From positions 59,543,858-59,607,857 of the forward strand of contig OZ024889.1 in NCBI GenBank assembly GCA_964017195.1: a stretch of DNA of 64,000 nucleotides, in the 5' to 3' direction. Below, piece by piece: positions 23,532 through 36,800 of this stretch (position 1 is its first letter; every line of letters starts with the position of its first letter). A model generated the notes under the pieces. The model did no database searches, had not been told where the DNA came from, and saw only the letters and a list, made by a program, of their open reading frames with translations. The translations under genes and the position numbers were made by a program. The stretch is from Siderastrea radians (taxonomy: Eukaryota > Cnidaria > Anthozoa > Scleractinia > Rhizangiidae).

Positions 23532-24069
23532 ACTTAAGGACGTTTGTGCTAATTGTTTGTGCACATCCTTACTGTCATGCCACGTCATGAGATATAATTT
23601 TATGGTGCTAGTGGGCATTTTGATATCTATACATGGATTTAACTCTTTTAAATGTTCGGTGATCCCAGATTTTCTTTATCGGTTATCCACGTCTTATGAA
23701 AAATTGAAGAAATCTACCCATGCGTCATCAAATTCCACTATAATTTTAGCTGTGTGGTGTTGGCAAAAAGGATGACACTGGTTCAAATTATTTACTTGAG
23801 AGACCCACTTAAATGAAATTTAACTGAGAAAGCGGGTCTTCAGCGAATTATTTTTAATATTTTTCAACTAACATCCACTGAGGCCATGTCAGTTACGAGG
23901 GCCAATTTGTCAAAATTGGGGTGGTTTTCCACGTGCTTTATTTTCAAAAATGAAGTCAGTGACCCCCCAGTTTTTTTGCATTTCTGACATAGGTAACTCA
24001 TTATCTGACTGTAGCAAAAGTATGAAAAAATCTGTGTGATAGAAGATTTTTGCACGAACGTCCTTAAGT
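23532..24069. mobile_element. Inverted-repeat element with ACTTAAGGACG ends
   Basis: ACTTAAGGACGTTTGTGC at the left and GCACGAACGTCCTTAAGT at the right, 538 bases apart. No coding capacity recognised. Confidence 0.7.
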
Positions 24070-24280
24070 CCACCTTACTTTTCCTTTTCTCACGGCTTTT
24101 AGTTCCAAAAGAAAAGCACAGGCCTACACTGTAGAAGGTGTCATCAGGGTGAAACAACCTAAAGCACACCACTGTGGTGTGCAGCACTCTGTGCTCTCTC
24201 TCTCTCTCTTTGTGTGCACTCTGTGCACACAAAGTGATAGCATACCTTTTTTAATTACCTGGAATTAATCTATCCAACAG

Positions 24281-24436
24281 GCAGTTTGATTGATCATGGC
24301 ATACATGGACTTGCAAATAAGAAGGCTGCCTTACGGCATCCTCAAGAAATTAGGTGGTCTGCTTGATGTGCCGGGTCCTCGTGACTGGAAAGCGCTCATT
24401 AGCGTCATGCCAAATAACACATATAGATCTGACGAG
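24281..24436 (+). CDS. Paracaspase(+) exon 1: death domain, first half
   Basis: Acceptor ATCCAACAG, then ATG at 24296. It encodes 47 residues (MAYMDLQIRRLPYG to YRSDE) and leaves in phase 0 at GAG|GTAAGA. The frame is open a few codons upstream, but only from a TTG; ATG at 24296 is the natural start. Confidence 0.85.
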
Positions 24437-24815
24437 GTAAGAAAGTGTACATTTCTGGATTATGTTTATTTGCACTATTCACACTTATTCTACAGTCTCA
24501 GAACATATAATGTTAAAATACATAGAACTGAAGATGAAAAGTTACATAAGGGAGTGTTCATTATTCATCCTTTGGGGGGGGGGGCAGCTAAATCATGGGG
24601 GGGGCAGAAAAGTTTGAGGTGCTTCCTTAGGGGGTCATTAGAGTTTCAAGATAGTTAGGGGGGGTCATGGAAGTTTTCTTATGTCACATGGACACAACTG
24701 CTAAAATGGCTATTTTATCTGGAACTTCACTGAAATACCATCAAACAGCCTTTTCATATCAAGCAGAATGACCATGGGTCAAATCCTTGATATCAAGCTT
24801 ATAATAACAACAACA

Positions 24816-24874
<59 letters not shown>

Positions 24875-27800
24875 TATTTTACAACACTTCGAGCATTTGA
24901 AGGCTGGAATCAAAGGTGAAGAACTACTCTGCCCAGACACACTGTCATATGGATGTGCCTATGAGCTGAAGGAACACTAACTTGACTGTCTCAAAAGTTT
25001 AAGCTTTACAGATTTCATTTTCCTTGGAGGTTGAAGCCTGCTGTTTATAGCTGAGTAAATCTGGAAACTTGTGTACTCAATACTAGCGAACTAGCAAACA
25101 AGCTAACCTGCTTTGTAAACAAATACACAAAGAAACAAACAAATCTTTACATAAGCATGACTAAAGGAACAGTTAATTAAACTAAAGCAGTAAAGAGACC
25201 TTCTTTAATATCAGTGGCAAACCAAATATGTCGGGTGGAGTTTATTTTTTCACAATTCCAATTTCTTTTAATCATTATGTCACTCCGAAAACATATTTGA
25301 GTTGACCTTGAGAAGGTGTTCCTTCAGCTCATAGGCACATCCGTATGACAGTGCGTCTTTTTCAATGAGTCTAGACAGGCCTTTTTAAGTTGTTTGTGAT
25401 TCACAAAATCAACGTTTTCTACATGTATATCAGTGTCTGTTAAGAAAATTCCGGGTTTGAAGTGTTGTTCACCAGGACCCGGTTGTTCGAAAGATGGTCA
25501 AACGCTAACCTGGGATTAAAAGTCAACCAAGGTTCCTATTTCTCTTGTTAAAAAGGGTTTTCAAGGCCAGTTTTTACTGACTGCTTGAAAGCAACCAAAG
25601 TCAAAACGTAGGGCAGAAAAGATTTTCAAGAATCCTTGTCGCGTGGCTGTAAAACTGAATTTAAAATTGACACTAATCCTGGGTTAGCTTAATCCTGTTT
25701 TGAACAACTGGGCACAGATGTGAGTGCCTGGGAATTGAGGAGGAAGTGGTTTTAGCAGAGGTCGACAGTGGTGATTACTCAACAGACAGTGATCTTGTCA
25801 GTGAATCAACCGACAATGAAAGTGAGCTTACAGACATTACTATGCCCAGTACTGCTTCAAGCACTAGTTCTGGAAGAACAGTGAGGCCAAGGGCACAAGA
25901 AGAATAATTATATTTTTTTACTAAATGCATGTTTCTTCCAAAACAATTCTTTAATGCTGCATTGTTGAAATTGTTTGTACTTTTATAAAGTTTTGACGTT
26001 TCTCTTGGGGGGTTATGTAAGTTTTGCTGTTGCCCGAGGGGGGGTTTAAAGATATTGAAAGTGGAGCTGTAAAAAATGCCGCCCCCCCCCAAAGGATAAA
26101 TAATGAACAGTCCCTAATTAAAAGTAAACTAAAATGTGTGCAGTAACTTAAGTGGCTAAGGCTTTCAAGTTGGTTACTGCCACATATATCTATAGTTGGT
26201 GTACAGTAATGTTGTACTTGATACATATTTTAAGTTTTTAGATATATGTATAAAGCTGAGTGAACCCATTGTGGAAACAGTAGTCTGAAGATGAAACTTT
26301 TAAAGCTTTTGTGTACTTAATTATTTAATTGTGGGTGTTCAGGCGATGTCATGTAGTGGTTGGCAACATACTGCTGGGGTTAATACTGCGATGGTCTAGC
26401 ATCCCATCCAGGGGGGAGTAGCAATACTCTCAATTGCTTCATGCTCTGGAAACCGGGAATGTGGCTGTGTGGGCCTCCTCAGGCTTGTGTGCGACTTAAC
26501 CTTTTTATGTAGTTATTACTTAATTAGTGTGGAGATGCATTAGTGTAGTGGTCAGTCAGAAGACCAGAAGGACTGTGACTGACTTTTTCTTAAAAGTTGG
26601 GGTTCGGCATTGTGCCTTGCTGTTTCGGTGTATTTAAGCATCTTTTAAACTCTTTTTTAGCATTGCCAATGATTTTTTACCATGTTTGAATGAAGATTAT
26701 GTATATTATGTAATGTCTTTGGACTAGAAGCTTCTCTACACATTGCCCATGGGGTGGATACTCCCAATAGTGAGCTATACAGGGATGCTTTGCCCAAAAG
26801 GGGTGTATTTTTCGTGCTCACATTATACTTAAGGTAGTTGGATCTCTATTAACACATTAACACGTTCATTTTGAATAAAACTTGCTCAAAATGAAAAAAA
26901 CTTGTTGAAGTAAAAATACATCAGGTCGATACAACTAAAGTTATGCTTCGAAAAATTAGATGTCCTAGGTGACAATTTTCACACCTAAGGTGACAAATCA
27001 CATTTGAATTGCGGGCTCAAAAATTTTAGTTTGTCGTTTTACGGCTTTATCTTAAAAGGCAGCTGGAAAAGAAATGTAGGAATTTATTTGTATACAGAAA
27101 AGGAAGAAACTCACTGGAGCCCAGACACGAAGCCCGTTTCTTTCTTCAGATATCGTGATTTGCGTTTCGTGCAAACAATTTCGTAACATTTCCATATTGT
27201 CAGTTATTGCCTCGACTTAGTGAGGCGGGAAAAATAAGGTCAGGTGACATTAAGTGACGAGAATTTTAAAAAGAACAAGTTTCACTTCTTCAACGGACAC
27301 ATTTCGTTGGTCAGTCGTCGATGTGGGATTTCAAGGATTTATAGAAAACAAATTTTGACTACGATTGTAACAACGGACGGTTCCCGAACTGATCGATGAA
27401 GGAACAAAGCCGTAAAGTCCAGTACAAATAAAATCTTCAAAACCTTCAAATCCCTGGCTAATCTTCGACTCAAGTAACGCCTTCACGCATAGGCGCGAAT
27501 CAGTCAAAATTTGTCCTCGAAGATTACGCCGAATCGAGTTATTGACAACCGCCGAACTTCACATCACAAGTTGAGCTGCCACAGATTACACTGAATCATC
27601 GCGCCCTCAACTTATGCTGAATCTTCATCAAGATTACGCCGAATCGAGTTATTGACAACCGCCAAATTTCGCATCACAAGTTGAGCTGCCACAGATTACG
27701 CTGAATCATCGCGCCCTCAACTTAAGCTGAATCTTCATCAAGATTATGCCGAATTGTATTTGCGAAGGAAAAGTAAGGACATTTGATTTGTTTGACGTTT

Positions 27801-30800
27801 TCATTTTTATCTTTGTTGCCGGATTGTCAAAATCAAAGACTTCGAAGCCTGCTGGTAGTAACATTGCATGAAATCGAGGCTGGAGTTAAAGCATATTTAC
27901 GTAAAGTGAATTCCGTTCAAAATGCCGCCTAAAGTAGACGTCAAAACCCTCGCAGGAAAAATGGAAAACGCTGTAAACATCCTCTACGAGCTAATGGAGG
28001 AATTTGAAACAATTTTCTCAGTAAAACCAGAACTCAAAACACTTGAAGCAGCATTCACTCATGTAGAGACGAGATATAGGCAAATCAAAAAGCAGCAAGA
28101 AACGATTTTAGACAAACTGGTTGATGAAGGCGCTGCCACAGACGAGCGACCCTTTTTAACGACCAGAAAACTTGGAGACAAGGCCAAGGCGGATTTTCTT
28201 CAAATTGCTTTGAAATTTGCTGCTTATCAAAAGGAACAAAATTCTTCTGAAGCGTCTCGTAAGGACTCTGAAACCCTGGAGGCTCTGACATCATCAATGT
28301 CATCAGTGACATCAGCAGTAGCAAAAATGGCGGACACCTTAGGATCAAAACCAAACTTAAGTGGTCTACAACGATTACCAGTGCCAACATGGGATGGAGG
28401 TCGCAGATCTTATGCCAGGTGGAAAAAGGAATTCAATCATTGGATGACGAAATACGGTCAGGATAAAGATGAACAATTGCAACGTTTCCGAAACGCATTG
28501 CCAAAGGGTTCGTGGTGGACTGACCAGGTTAAAACCTGTAAAACCATTGACAGCGCTTGGAACATCTTGGCTACCGAGTTCGCAGACAGAGGAAAATTAA
28601 TGGATGAATTGCTGTCTGAAATAAACAATCTTAAACCAGTCAGACGAGATTCCAAGTCCTTTACACACTTCGCCACAACAGTGTCTTGCTACGTAAACGA
28701 TATGGAGGATAATGGGTGCCCTGTGCTAGAGTCTTCAGAAGCACCATTCCTTATGTCCCAACTTTTGTCCAAACTCGATCCAAACGACAATTCTCATTTT
28801 GGTAGAGAGATGAAAAGAGAAGGGAAACAAGAAACCATTAGCAACCTCATCGCCTGGTTACATCAGGAAGCAAGCATTCGCTCCCCGAGGCAAAAGGAGC
28901 TTCGTCTCTGAGGAAAGGAATGAAAGTCGCCGGGACAAGGGTCCTAAGAAGACAGAAAATAATGCCGCCAATGGCGAAGAAACTGACGATGAAGCATGTC
29001 CACTTGGCTGTAAAACCAAACATCATCTGGCTGCCTGTCCTACGTTCCAGCTTTTAACAGTCAATCAAAGGTGGGAGATTGTTAAGCAACATTGGCGATG
29101 TCGCAAGTGTCTAAGAGCGCATCACACAAACGATTGCAAGAAACCAGATGGCTCAACCTGTGACAAATGTATAAAAAACCACCACCGGTCTCTACATAAT
29201 GACAGGACTGGCGAAACAAACACAAATTCGAATCCAAGAGCAGCACCTTTCCAAAGTCAATTCCAAGGCCCCTCAACTACGTCGAATGGTAACATCCAAG
29301 GAAATGCTGTGTACCAGAAAGCAAAGTTAAAACCTGTCACTGGTTTGTGCCCTGTTCAAAAAGTTAAACTCATGAACAGAAATGGAAACTTTGTCGAAGT
29401 TCTTGCAATGTTAGACTCTGGATCTAACACCAGCCTACTCTCCAAAAATACAGCTAGACGACTTGGCTTAAATGGATCAGCAACGCATCTCACTATGAAT
29501 TTGGCTGGGGGGAAGAAGAAAAACGAACCTTCACAGGTAATCGATTTCACGCTTGCCTCACCTACTGATGAAGATATTACGAAGACCCTTCAAGTGTACA
29601 CTGTTACGAGACCTTGCAGTAATGCCAAAACAATTTCTAAAGAATTAGTGGGACAATACACCCATTTGAAGAACGTTTCTGATAAGCTGCATCTTTCGGG
29701 TGGTGCCATAGATATCCTTATCGGCACAGACTTAGTAGAAGCTTTCGTTGATATCCACACAGTGTCCGGAGAACCAGGAGAACCTATCGCGAAAAGAAAC
29801 TGTTTTGGATGGTACGTTCTGGGACAGTTTGAGTCAAACAGCTCTACCACATCTCAAATTCAGTCAATAGAAGTTGGGACAGTAAGTATTGTAGAGGATA
29901 TCAAGAAACTCCTTCACCAAGACCTCCTTGGCGTCAAACCAACCAAACTCTGTACATGCAGTGAAAATGTGTTACGTGAAAGCAAGTTCGTAAAGTCCCT
30001 CGCAGCTTCAACTACCTTAGTTGACGGGAGAATACAAGTGAGGATGCCCTGGAAGGAAGCAGGACCCCCAAACAGAGTAACTACGACATCGCTCTGAATA
30101 GGATGTTTTCTGCTGGAAAGTCGTTCCAGAAAAAGGGTTGCTTTAAAGTTGTTGACGAAGAAGTTCAAAAGTTATTGGATCAGGACTTTGTGAAAAAGGT
30201 TCCACCTGAACAAATTGATCATGGTAAACCTGAATGGTACCTACCACTACAAGCCGTGTTCACGCCAGAAAGGACCACAAAAGTTCGACTTGTCTTTGAC
30301 TCATCTTCGAAAGGTCACGATGGTCTTTCGCTTAACGATTATCTTGAGAAAGGTCCTAACTTCATCAACAGCCTCTTCGATGTACTGGCAGCATGGCGAT
30401 GGAACGAAGTGGCATTCACTGGTGATGTGCGCAAAATGTTTAATCAAGTCTTGGTGCATCCTGACAATCAAGTTTATCACAGGTTCCTGTGGAGAAGTAA
30501 GGCAAATGATTCACCAACTGTGTATCAATGGCTCAGATTGAACTTTGGTGATAAACCAGCTCCCGACATAGCAACTAACGCCATCAATACTCTGGCAAAG
30601 TTATCGCAAGCTGAGTTCCCGGAAGCTGCAAAGGAACTTCAAGACCATGCGTACGTGGATGATATCGGTGGGTCCAGAGCAACTACAGCAAAAGCTGAGC
30701 AGATTATCAACGACATTGACGCCATCCTCGAGAAAGGCCACTTCCAGATTAAAACTTGGCATTCTAACCAGACAGAAATCGACCAATCTAACGATGAACG

Positions 30801-33800
30801 GTCAATGGATCTACTGGGTCTACGATGGGATAAACAGACTGACAAGTTTACCCTGAAAAAGAACGACCTTGGCCTGACCGATGTCCTGACAAAAGAGACG
30901 ATGCTTAGGTCTTGTTGGCAAATTATGGGACCCCATTGATCTTGTGTTACCCTTAGCAATAAAGTTTAGAATCGACTTACAAGAACTGTGGAGTTCAGGC
31001 TATAGCTGGGACGAGATCCTGCCAGCGAGCATTCAAAGGAAGTGGATGGAAAATGTGCAAACCATGAATCATCTCTTTGCATTCGAATTCGATCGAAAGT
31101 TGAAACCAAGTCATGCAGTTGGGGTACCACAAGTCCAGGGATTCTGTGATGCTGGCGAGAAAGCGTACGGTGCAGTCATTTTCCTCCGATGGGAGTTAAA
31201 GAATGGAAGTTACAAGTGCGTCCCTGTCCTGATCAAGTCCTTCGTTGCCCCGTTGAAAAAGAAGACGATCCCGAGACTGGAGCTCATGGGTTGTTCAACA
31301 CTTGCAAGGATGTATGATACTTGCAGAACGTCACTGCAGTTCGCGAACATCCAAGATTGCAAACGAATCTTCTGGGTGGACTCCTCTACCATCTTGTCTT
31401 GGATAAGGACCCCACCACGGCAATTTAAACCTTTCGTATCAGTGAGAGTAACAGAGATCCAAGAAACTGTCGGAGTGGATGACTTCCATTACATAAGGTC
31501 AAAGAGTAATCCCGCTGACATTCTTACCAGAGGAACCGAACCATCACGACTTACAGATTGGCTAGAGGGACCCTCTTTCCTCCACTTGCCCGAACCCGAA
31601 TGGCCCAAGTTTCAAATTGAAGACCAAAGTATTCGTGGAGAAGAGACTGAAGTCGTAATGGAAACAAAAACCTCCGAGAAGACTAACATGCCCGTTAAAC
31701 ACGAAGCAACCATAGCAGAAGTTAACGCTATAAAACACGAAGCAGCCACAGCAGAAATCAACGTCAAACTAGAGCGAGTCAAGTCAGAAGATAACCCCAT
31801 TCTTCACCAATTACTGAAGACCTGCTCAACATTTCCAAAGATACGAAGAACACTCGCTTACGTTCGCCGTTTCGTGGCCACCCGAGTGTTTGTTGGTCCG
31901 ACCGTGGAACAAACTTTGTAGGTGCGCAAGGTTACTCAAAGGAAATTATGCAGAGCTGGAACATTCCCAAGATTCAAAGTGTTCTATCTGAGGATTTCTG
32001 TTGCGATTTCAAGTGGCAATGGAACATACCTCATGCAAGTCATCAAAATGGCGTCATGGAAACTCTCATCAAGTCTATCAGACAAAGTCTCAATGCTACG
32101 TGCAAGAACCAAGCCTTTACAGAAGAACAATGGAGAACATTTCTGTCAGAGACAAACTACATCATTAATGGACGTCCTCTGTATCCAAGTTCCAATGACA
32201 TCTGGGAAAGTCCCCCCATCACACCGAATGATACTCTTATAGGTCATCATCTTCCACTACCTCAACCAGAACCCGAAGAAAGGATCAACCCCAGACATCT
32301 TCTGAGAAGCACACAAGATCGAGTCAATGAATTCTGGAAATGCTGGATGCGATACTTCGCGCCAAATCTGTTACCACGAAACAAGTGGTTCCGAACCCGA
32401 GAAAATGTTCACGTTGATGATCTAGTTTTGGAGTTGGATCAGAACCACAAAAGGTCTCAGTGGAAGTTGGCGCGTATCATTGTCACGTATCCGGGAAAGG
32501 ATGGCTTGGTCAGAAAGGCCAGAATCAAGACCCAGGATGGTGAATACGACAGGCCAATCCACAAGTTGTGTCTCCTAGCAACCAAGGAGGAACTAAATGT
32601 GGAATTTTCCTAATTAAGCTAGTTCCCAGAAGCAATAGACATACTATTTTCTGACGTTTCTTATTATTGAATGCTATTACATTTATAGTCGTTGCTCAAT
32701 TAGGTATGATTAATTAAACCTAATTTCCGCACTGGGGCGGAGTGATTTGCATTTCGTGCAAACAATTTCGTAACATTTCCATATTGTCAGTTATCGCCTT
32801 GACTTAGTGAGGCGGGAAAATAAGGTCAGGTGACATTAAGTGACGAGAATTTTAAAAAGAACAAGTTTCACTTCTTCAACGGACACATCTCGTTGGTCAG
32901 TCGTCGATGTGGGATTTCAAGGATTTATAGAAAACAAATTTTGACTACGATTGTAACAACGGACGGTTCCCGAACTGATCGATGAAGGAACAAAGCCGTA
33001 AAGTCCAGTAAAAATAAAATCTTCAAAACCTTCAAATCCCTGGCTAATCTTCGACTCAAGTAACGCCTTCACGCATAGGCATAAATCATATCGTGTTTTA
33101 AAGAAAAAAATATGAGTCGTCACTTAAAGTGGCCATAATATCGAGTACAAATCTTCTTTCACTCCGGGCTCCCGTGAAAAGTTTATTTCACCTCACAAGA
33201 AAAACCAGCGCAAATTTCAAGCAGGTATGTTAAATCTACATCTTTATTCTTTAAATACCTTTCAGTGCGGTCGGTATGGGCCCTTAAAATGCGCCAATTT
33301 ATCGCTGAAATCTTCTCGCAAACAGCTCATTCAGCAGCGCCATGTTAGATTTTTATGTGTAGACCACTGTCCAATATGTCTGAGGAAGAAACTTACCGAT
33401 TGGAGCACGAAAGCGGCCGAAAGGCTCCGAATTTTTCCACTCACCATCGGAAAAAAATGGCGGCGAAGCATAGCAAGGTGTATTGCGTTACAAGTTTCAT
33501 GTTGAGTTTTGTCACGCTGCATGAAGCTCGGATATCAAATCGGTTTCTTGACGGATTTTAAGGTCTCAGAAAGGCCAAAGATTTAAAAGATAAAAGAGTG
33601 GTCAACAACTGCTTTTAGAAATGTAATCCGAAAGTATTTCACGGTCCTTTCGTTGAATTTCGCCCGCAATGCTCACTTAATGATCGCATGTTCGAATTTG
33701 AGTGAATGTAACGTAGCTGTCAACACGCGATCATATCGTTTCAAATTTCACAAATCGAAGGAAAATAACACGCATAACAACCAAATTCATCCTTCATTTT

Positions 33801-36800
33801 CTCCGCTCCTAATAGGAATAAAGCTCTCATCTTTTGCAGTTTTGTTAAATTTTGTATTATCTTTCAAGTAATCGAACTTTTGGATAGGGTTTATTTAATG
33901 TTGGATGGGGAAATTTACTGTTTTAATATGGTAAAGGGTCGCCAAAATACACCTTAAACAGAGATGTAGCAGCTAAGTCTAAATACCAAAAATGTTTGCA
34001 AAAATTACAATGCAAAAAAGTATACAAAAGCTTGGAGCTTTAGAACAAATTAAATCCCACAATGATCCACTGTTTTTGGCTTATTTTTGAGATACAGGAA
34101 AGGTGAAATATGTGTTCTAGGTCTATGGAAGGGGTACCATTTTGACCTAAAATAGTCTTTTAAAGGGTAAGGGTTTAAACCTTGGGGTGGAGCCTCCCTC
34201 AGGGATCCATATTAGCAGTCGTCAGGTCGTCGCAAACTTGCCCGGAGGACGAGTAAGGTTTAAGGAGCACAATTTTTTTCTTCAATTTCTCACCAGTCAG
34301 TGTGCCCTTGTTTTGAATGTCCAACAGCCATTCGGTGATTCCATACTGTAGTAAACAGAAGATTAATATTCTGTAAACTTCGTTTCATTCCACGCAAGAC
34401 ATCTCGTGCGGTACTCTCAGAAGTGAAATGTTTGCAAGCTCTCAATTTTTTGTTCTCGACCGGCGATGTACTGCTCGCTCTTTGGCCGCACGTGAGGTTC
34501 GCAAAATGTGGCATTACATGTACTTTGAAAAAATGTCGCCACCAACCCCCACCCCCCCTCCCACCATGACAGAAGGAAAAAGAAGGTTAGTCTTCCACAC
34601 AAAATTCTAAACACGAACAACAACAATGAAAGCGTGCATTTTTACCATAGTAGCAGCAAAATGGGCCTTGGCTTAAGTTCCTGGATGCTGAATCCGGACA
34701 AGCATCAACATCAGCAGCTGTCAACAGCGCAATGTTTTGCCAGATATGTCAAGAAGCGTCAAAAATAGACGGAAGTGTTCAAGAAGTACTCTTTATTTAA
34801 AGTTAATGCAGCAAATCAAATGTTGAACAGTGAACGTTTGACATGCAAAGTAGGTCTGTCTTTTAAGTCCGTGTAGTTGAATTTGTAAAACGAATGTGTT
34901 CCGCGGCGGTGGCGACACTTTGTCAAAGAAGCACCACATTTTGCAAAACTCATGTGCAGCCAAAGGGCGAGAGTCTTTGTGTTTGCATATTGCAGCAGTA
35001 CATCAGCAATAAGCAAGAGAGAGTACTGCATGAGGTATCGTACAAGCAACGAAATGACGTTTACAGAACCCTGCTCCCTTTACAAAACTTTAATCAGTCC
35101 CCCCCTTCCCGGGACCCATCGACAAATGGGTACCAGTGAAAAAATTAAGTGCAGTGGCTGCCCTGCTTAAGAGTCCTATCAAGGGGGGATTAATAGTAAA
35201 CTTTTACTAGAGCTGAGATGCTACAGGAATGAAGAGTTAGCATGGGCTCATGTCATGGATCAAAAATCCACAAGTTTTAGTAACTTTTACAGCCCAATGA
35301 AAGTGATTTTTCCAGGAGAAAAAGGCAAAATATACGGTAGTTGAGACAGGAGCAGAGATTTATTTTAGCCCAAAAACTAATTTGAGGTCAGGTACACTTT
35401 AATTAACACAGGTCTGGTAGTTAATTAGCACAGCATAAACAAGGGAAGTTTCTTTCACTCCTGGAGTCAAATCTGTTTAGTCTTATTATGTGTAATTCAA
35501 AAGGTGGATTTATCAGTGTAGAATACATAGGAACCCTTTAAGGCCCAACATTAAAATTCGACATGTTGTCATCACTGTTCTTCGGACATTTGATTTTTTT
35601 ATGGTATTAGTTGAGAGAATTTGGTAATACACTTCTCAAACTCATTAATAATTCATAAAGAGAAAACCAAAGGAAATCACTACAGACCATAATGGTGGTT
35701 TGGATACCAGATCTAAATTAGCATAAAATTTTGCAAACTTTCGCTTTGAATTTCTCCAAGAATTATGAATGGTTTGAGAAGCCATATCTAAAACTTGAAA
35801 GAGTGTTTCATCAGGTATCCAAACATCTCAAAGTTGGTTAAAAAAAACTTGGCTGCACCTCGTTTTTTTGACCCACTTCTCGGTGTTTAGATATCCTGAT
35901 GAAACACTCTTTCTCATGTTTGAGAAAATACTAAAGTCTGACAACTCAAATTAGAGCTATTGAGCAGAACTTTCCTATGATTCTGTTTATTTGTTATACA
36001 AGGTGGTTTTATCTTTCAGTTTGTGGAGGAAGTTCATCATTGTGATGATTCAAAAACTAACTACTGAGCAGTACTATCTTGTGACAGCAGGCACAAATTT
36101 TTGAAAATTGATGTGAAATCTGTACTTACAAGTAAATCAATATAATTACATATCTTTAGTGTGCTGAAATTCTACCTTTCGTTTCCGTTTTCTGAAATTC
36201 TACCTTTCATTTCATTGGCGCTTGCAGTCACTAACGAGAAAACAGACAAGTTAACCAAGGTGACCTATATATGACCATTTTTATGTTTACCAAATGTTTT
36301 TTGACTCCTAGGTGTCAGCATTTGAGAGGGAATCAATGAGAATGGGTGGCAGTCCATCCATTTCTTTGTTAACGGATCTGGGCCATAGGTGCAAGAGTGT
36401 CAAACAATTGGTTGTTTGGCTGAAAAAAATCGACAATGATGATGCCTTAGACATTTTGGAATATCACGGTAATTATTAAAAATCTTTAACACATTACTCT
36501 CACTGGTAGAAATCCAATACAGGATCCTACAGGATTTTCTAGGTTTCTGTAGGATCGGTATAAGTTAACACAGGATCCTACCCAGTATCCTATATGGTAA
36601 TAATCCCGTCACCTTGTTTTATAGGATCCTACTCAAGATCCTGTAAAATCTTTAAGGATCTGGCTCAAGATCTAATAGGATCCTGTTACAGGATCCTGTA
36701 TTTTGCAATCCAGGTTTTGTTTTAGTTTTTGAAGTTTTTGTCAACCAAATCACAACTTTTGTTTTCATTACTTGAGATATGTTGTTCTTCATAGAGTTCA

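Larger units (their letters stand above)
19863..24280. promoter_or_regulatory. Head-to-head interval between the two paracaspase genes
   Basis: About 4.4 kb between the two first coding exons. A candidate minus-strand 5' exon ends at 21053 (donor GTAAGTTGGG). A candidate plus-strand 5' exon ends at 22007 (GAAG|GTGAGT) and would splice to 24281. GGGGGAATTTTCC, an NF-kB-like site, lies at 21080-21092; an ETS-like ACTTCCGG is at about 21678. The rest holds repeat debris: a palindrome at about 20212-20305 (TGTGTGATAGG arms), a degenerate 'GGTCGCTTATGGGAG' element around 20635-20780, and SINE-like pieces at 22710-22850 and 23250-23500. Confidence 0.55.
27156..33088 (+). mobile_element. BEL/Pao LTR retrotransposon, defective
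   Basis: A 5.9-kb element with LTRs, 5-bp target duplication, leader repeats, gag, protease, reverse transcriptase, RNase H and part of an integrase. No envelope-like frame lies between integrase and 3' LTR. The coding region is broken: a frame change at about 28904-28911, a one-base loss at about 30070-30100, another frame change at about 30900-30930, and a deletion with frame change near 31860-31925 that removes the integrase N-terminus. It sits in sense orientation in the first coding intron of paracaspase(+). Confidence 0.94.
24437..36311. other. 11.9-kb intron splitting the death domain
   Basis: Holds a (TAA)n run, inverted-repeat elements, a SINE-like fragment at about 26340-26500, a BEL/Pao retrotransposon and pieces of other repeats. 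No further exon recognised. The minus-strand paralogue has no intron at this place. Confidence 0.7.
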
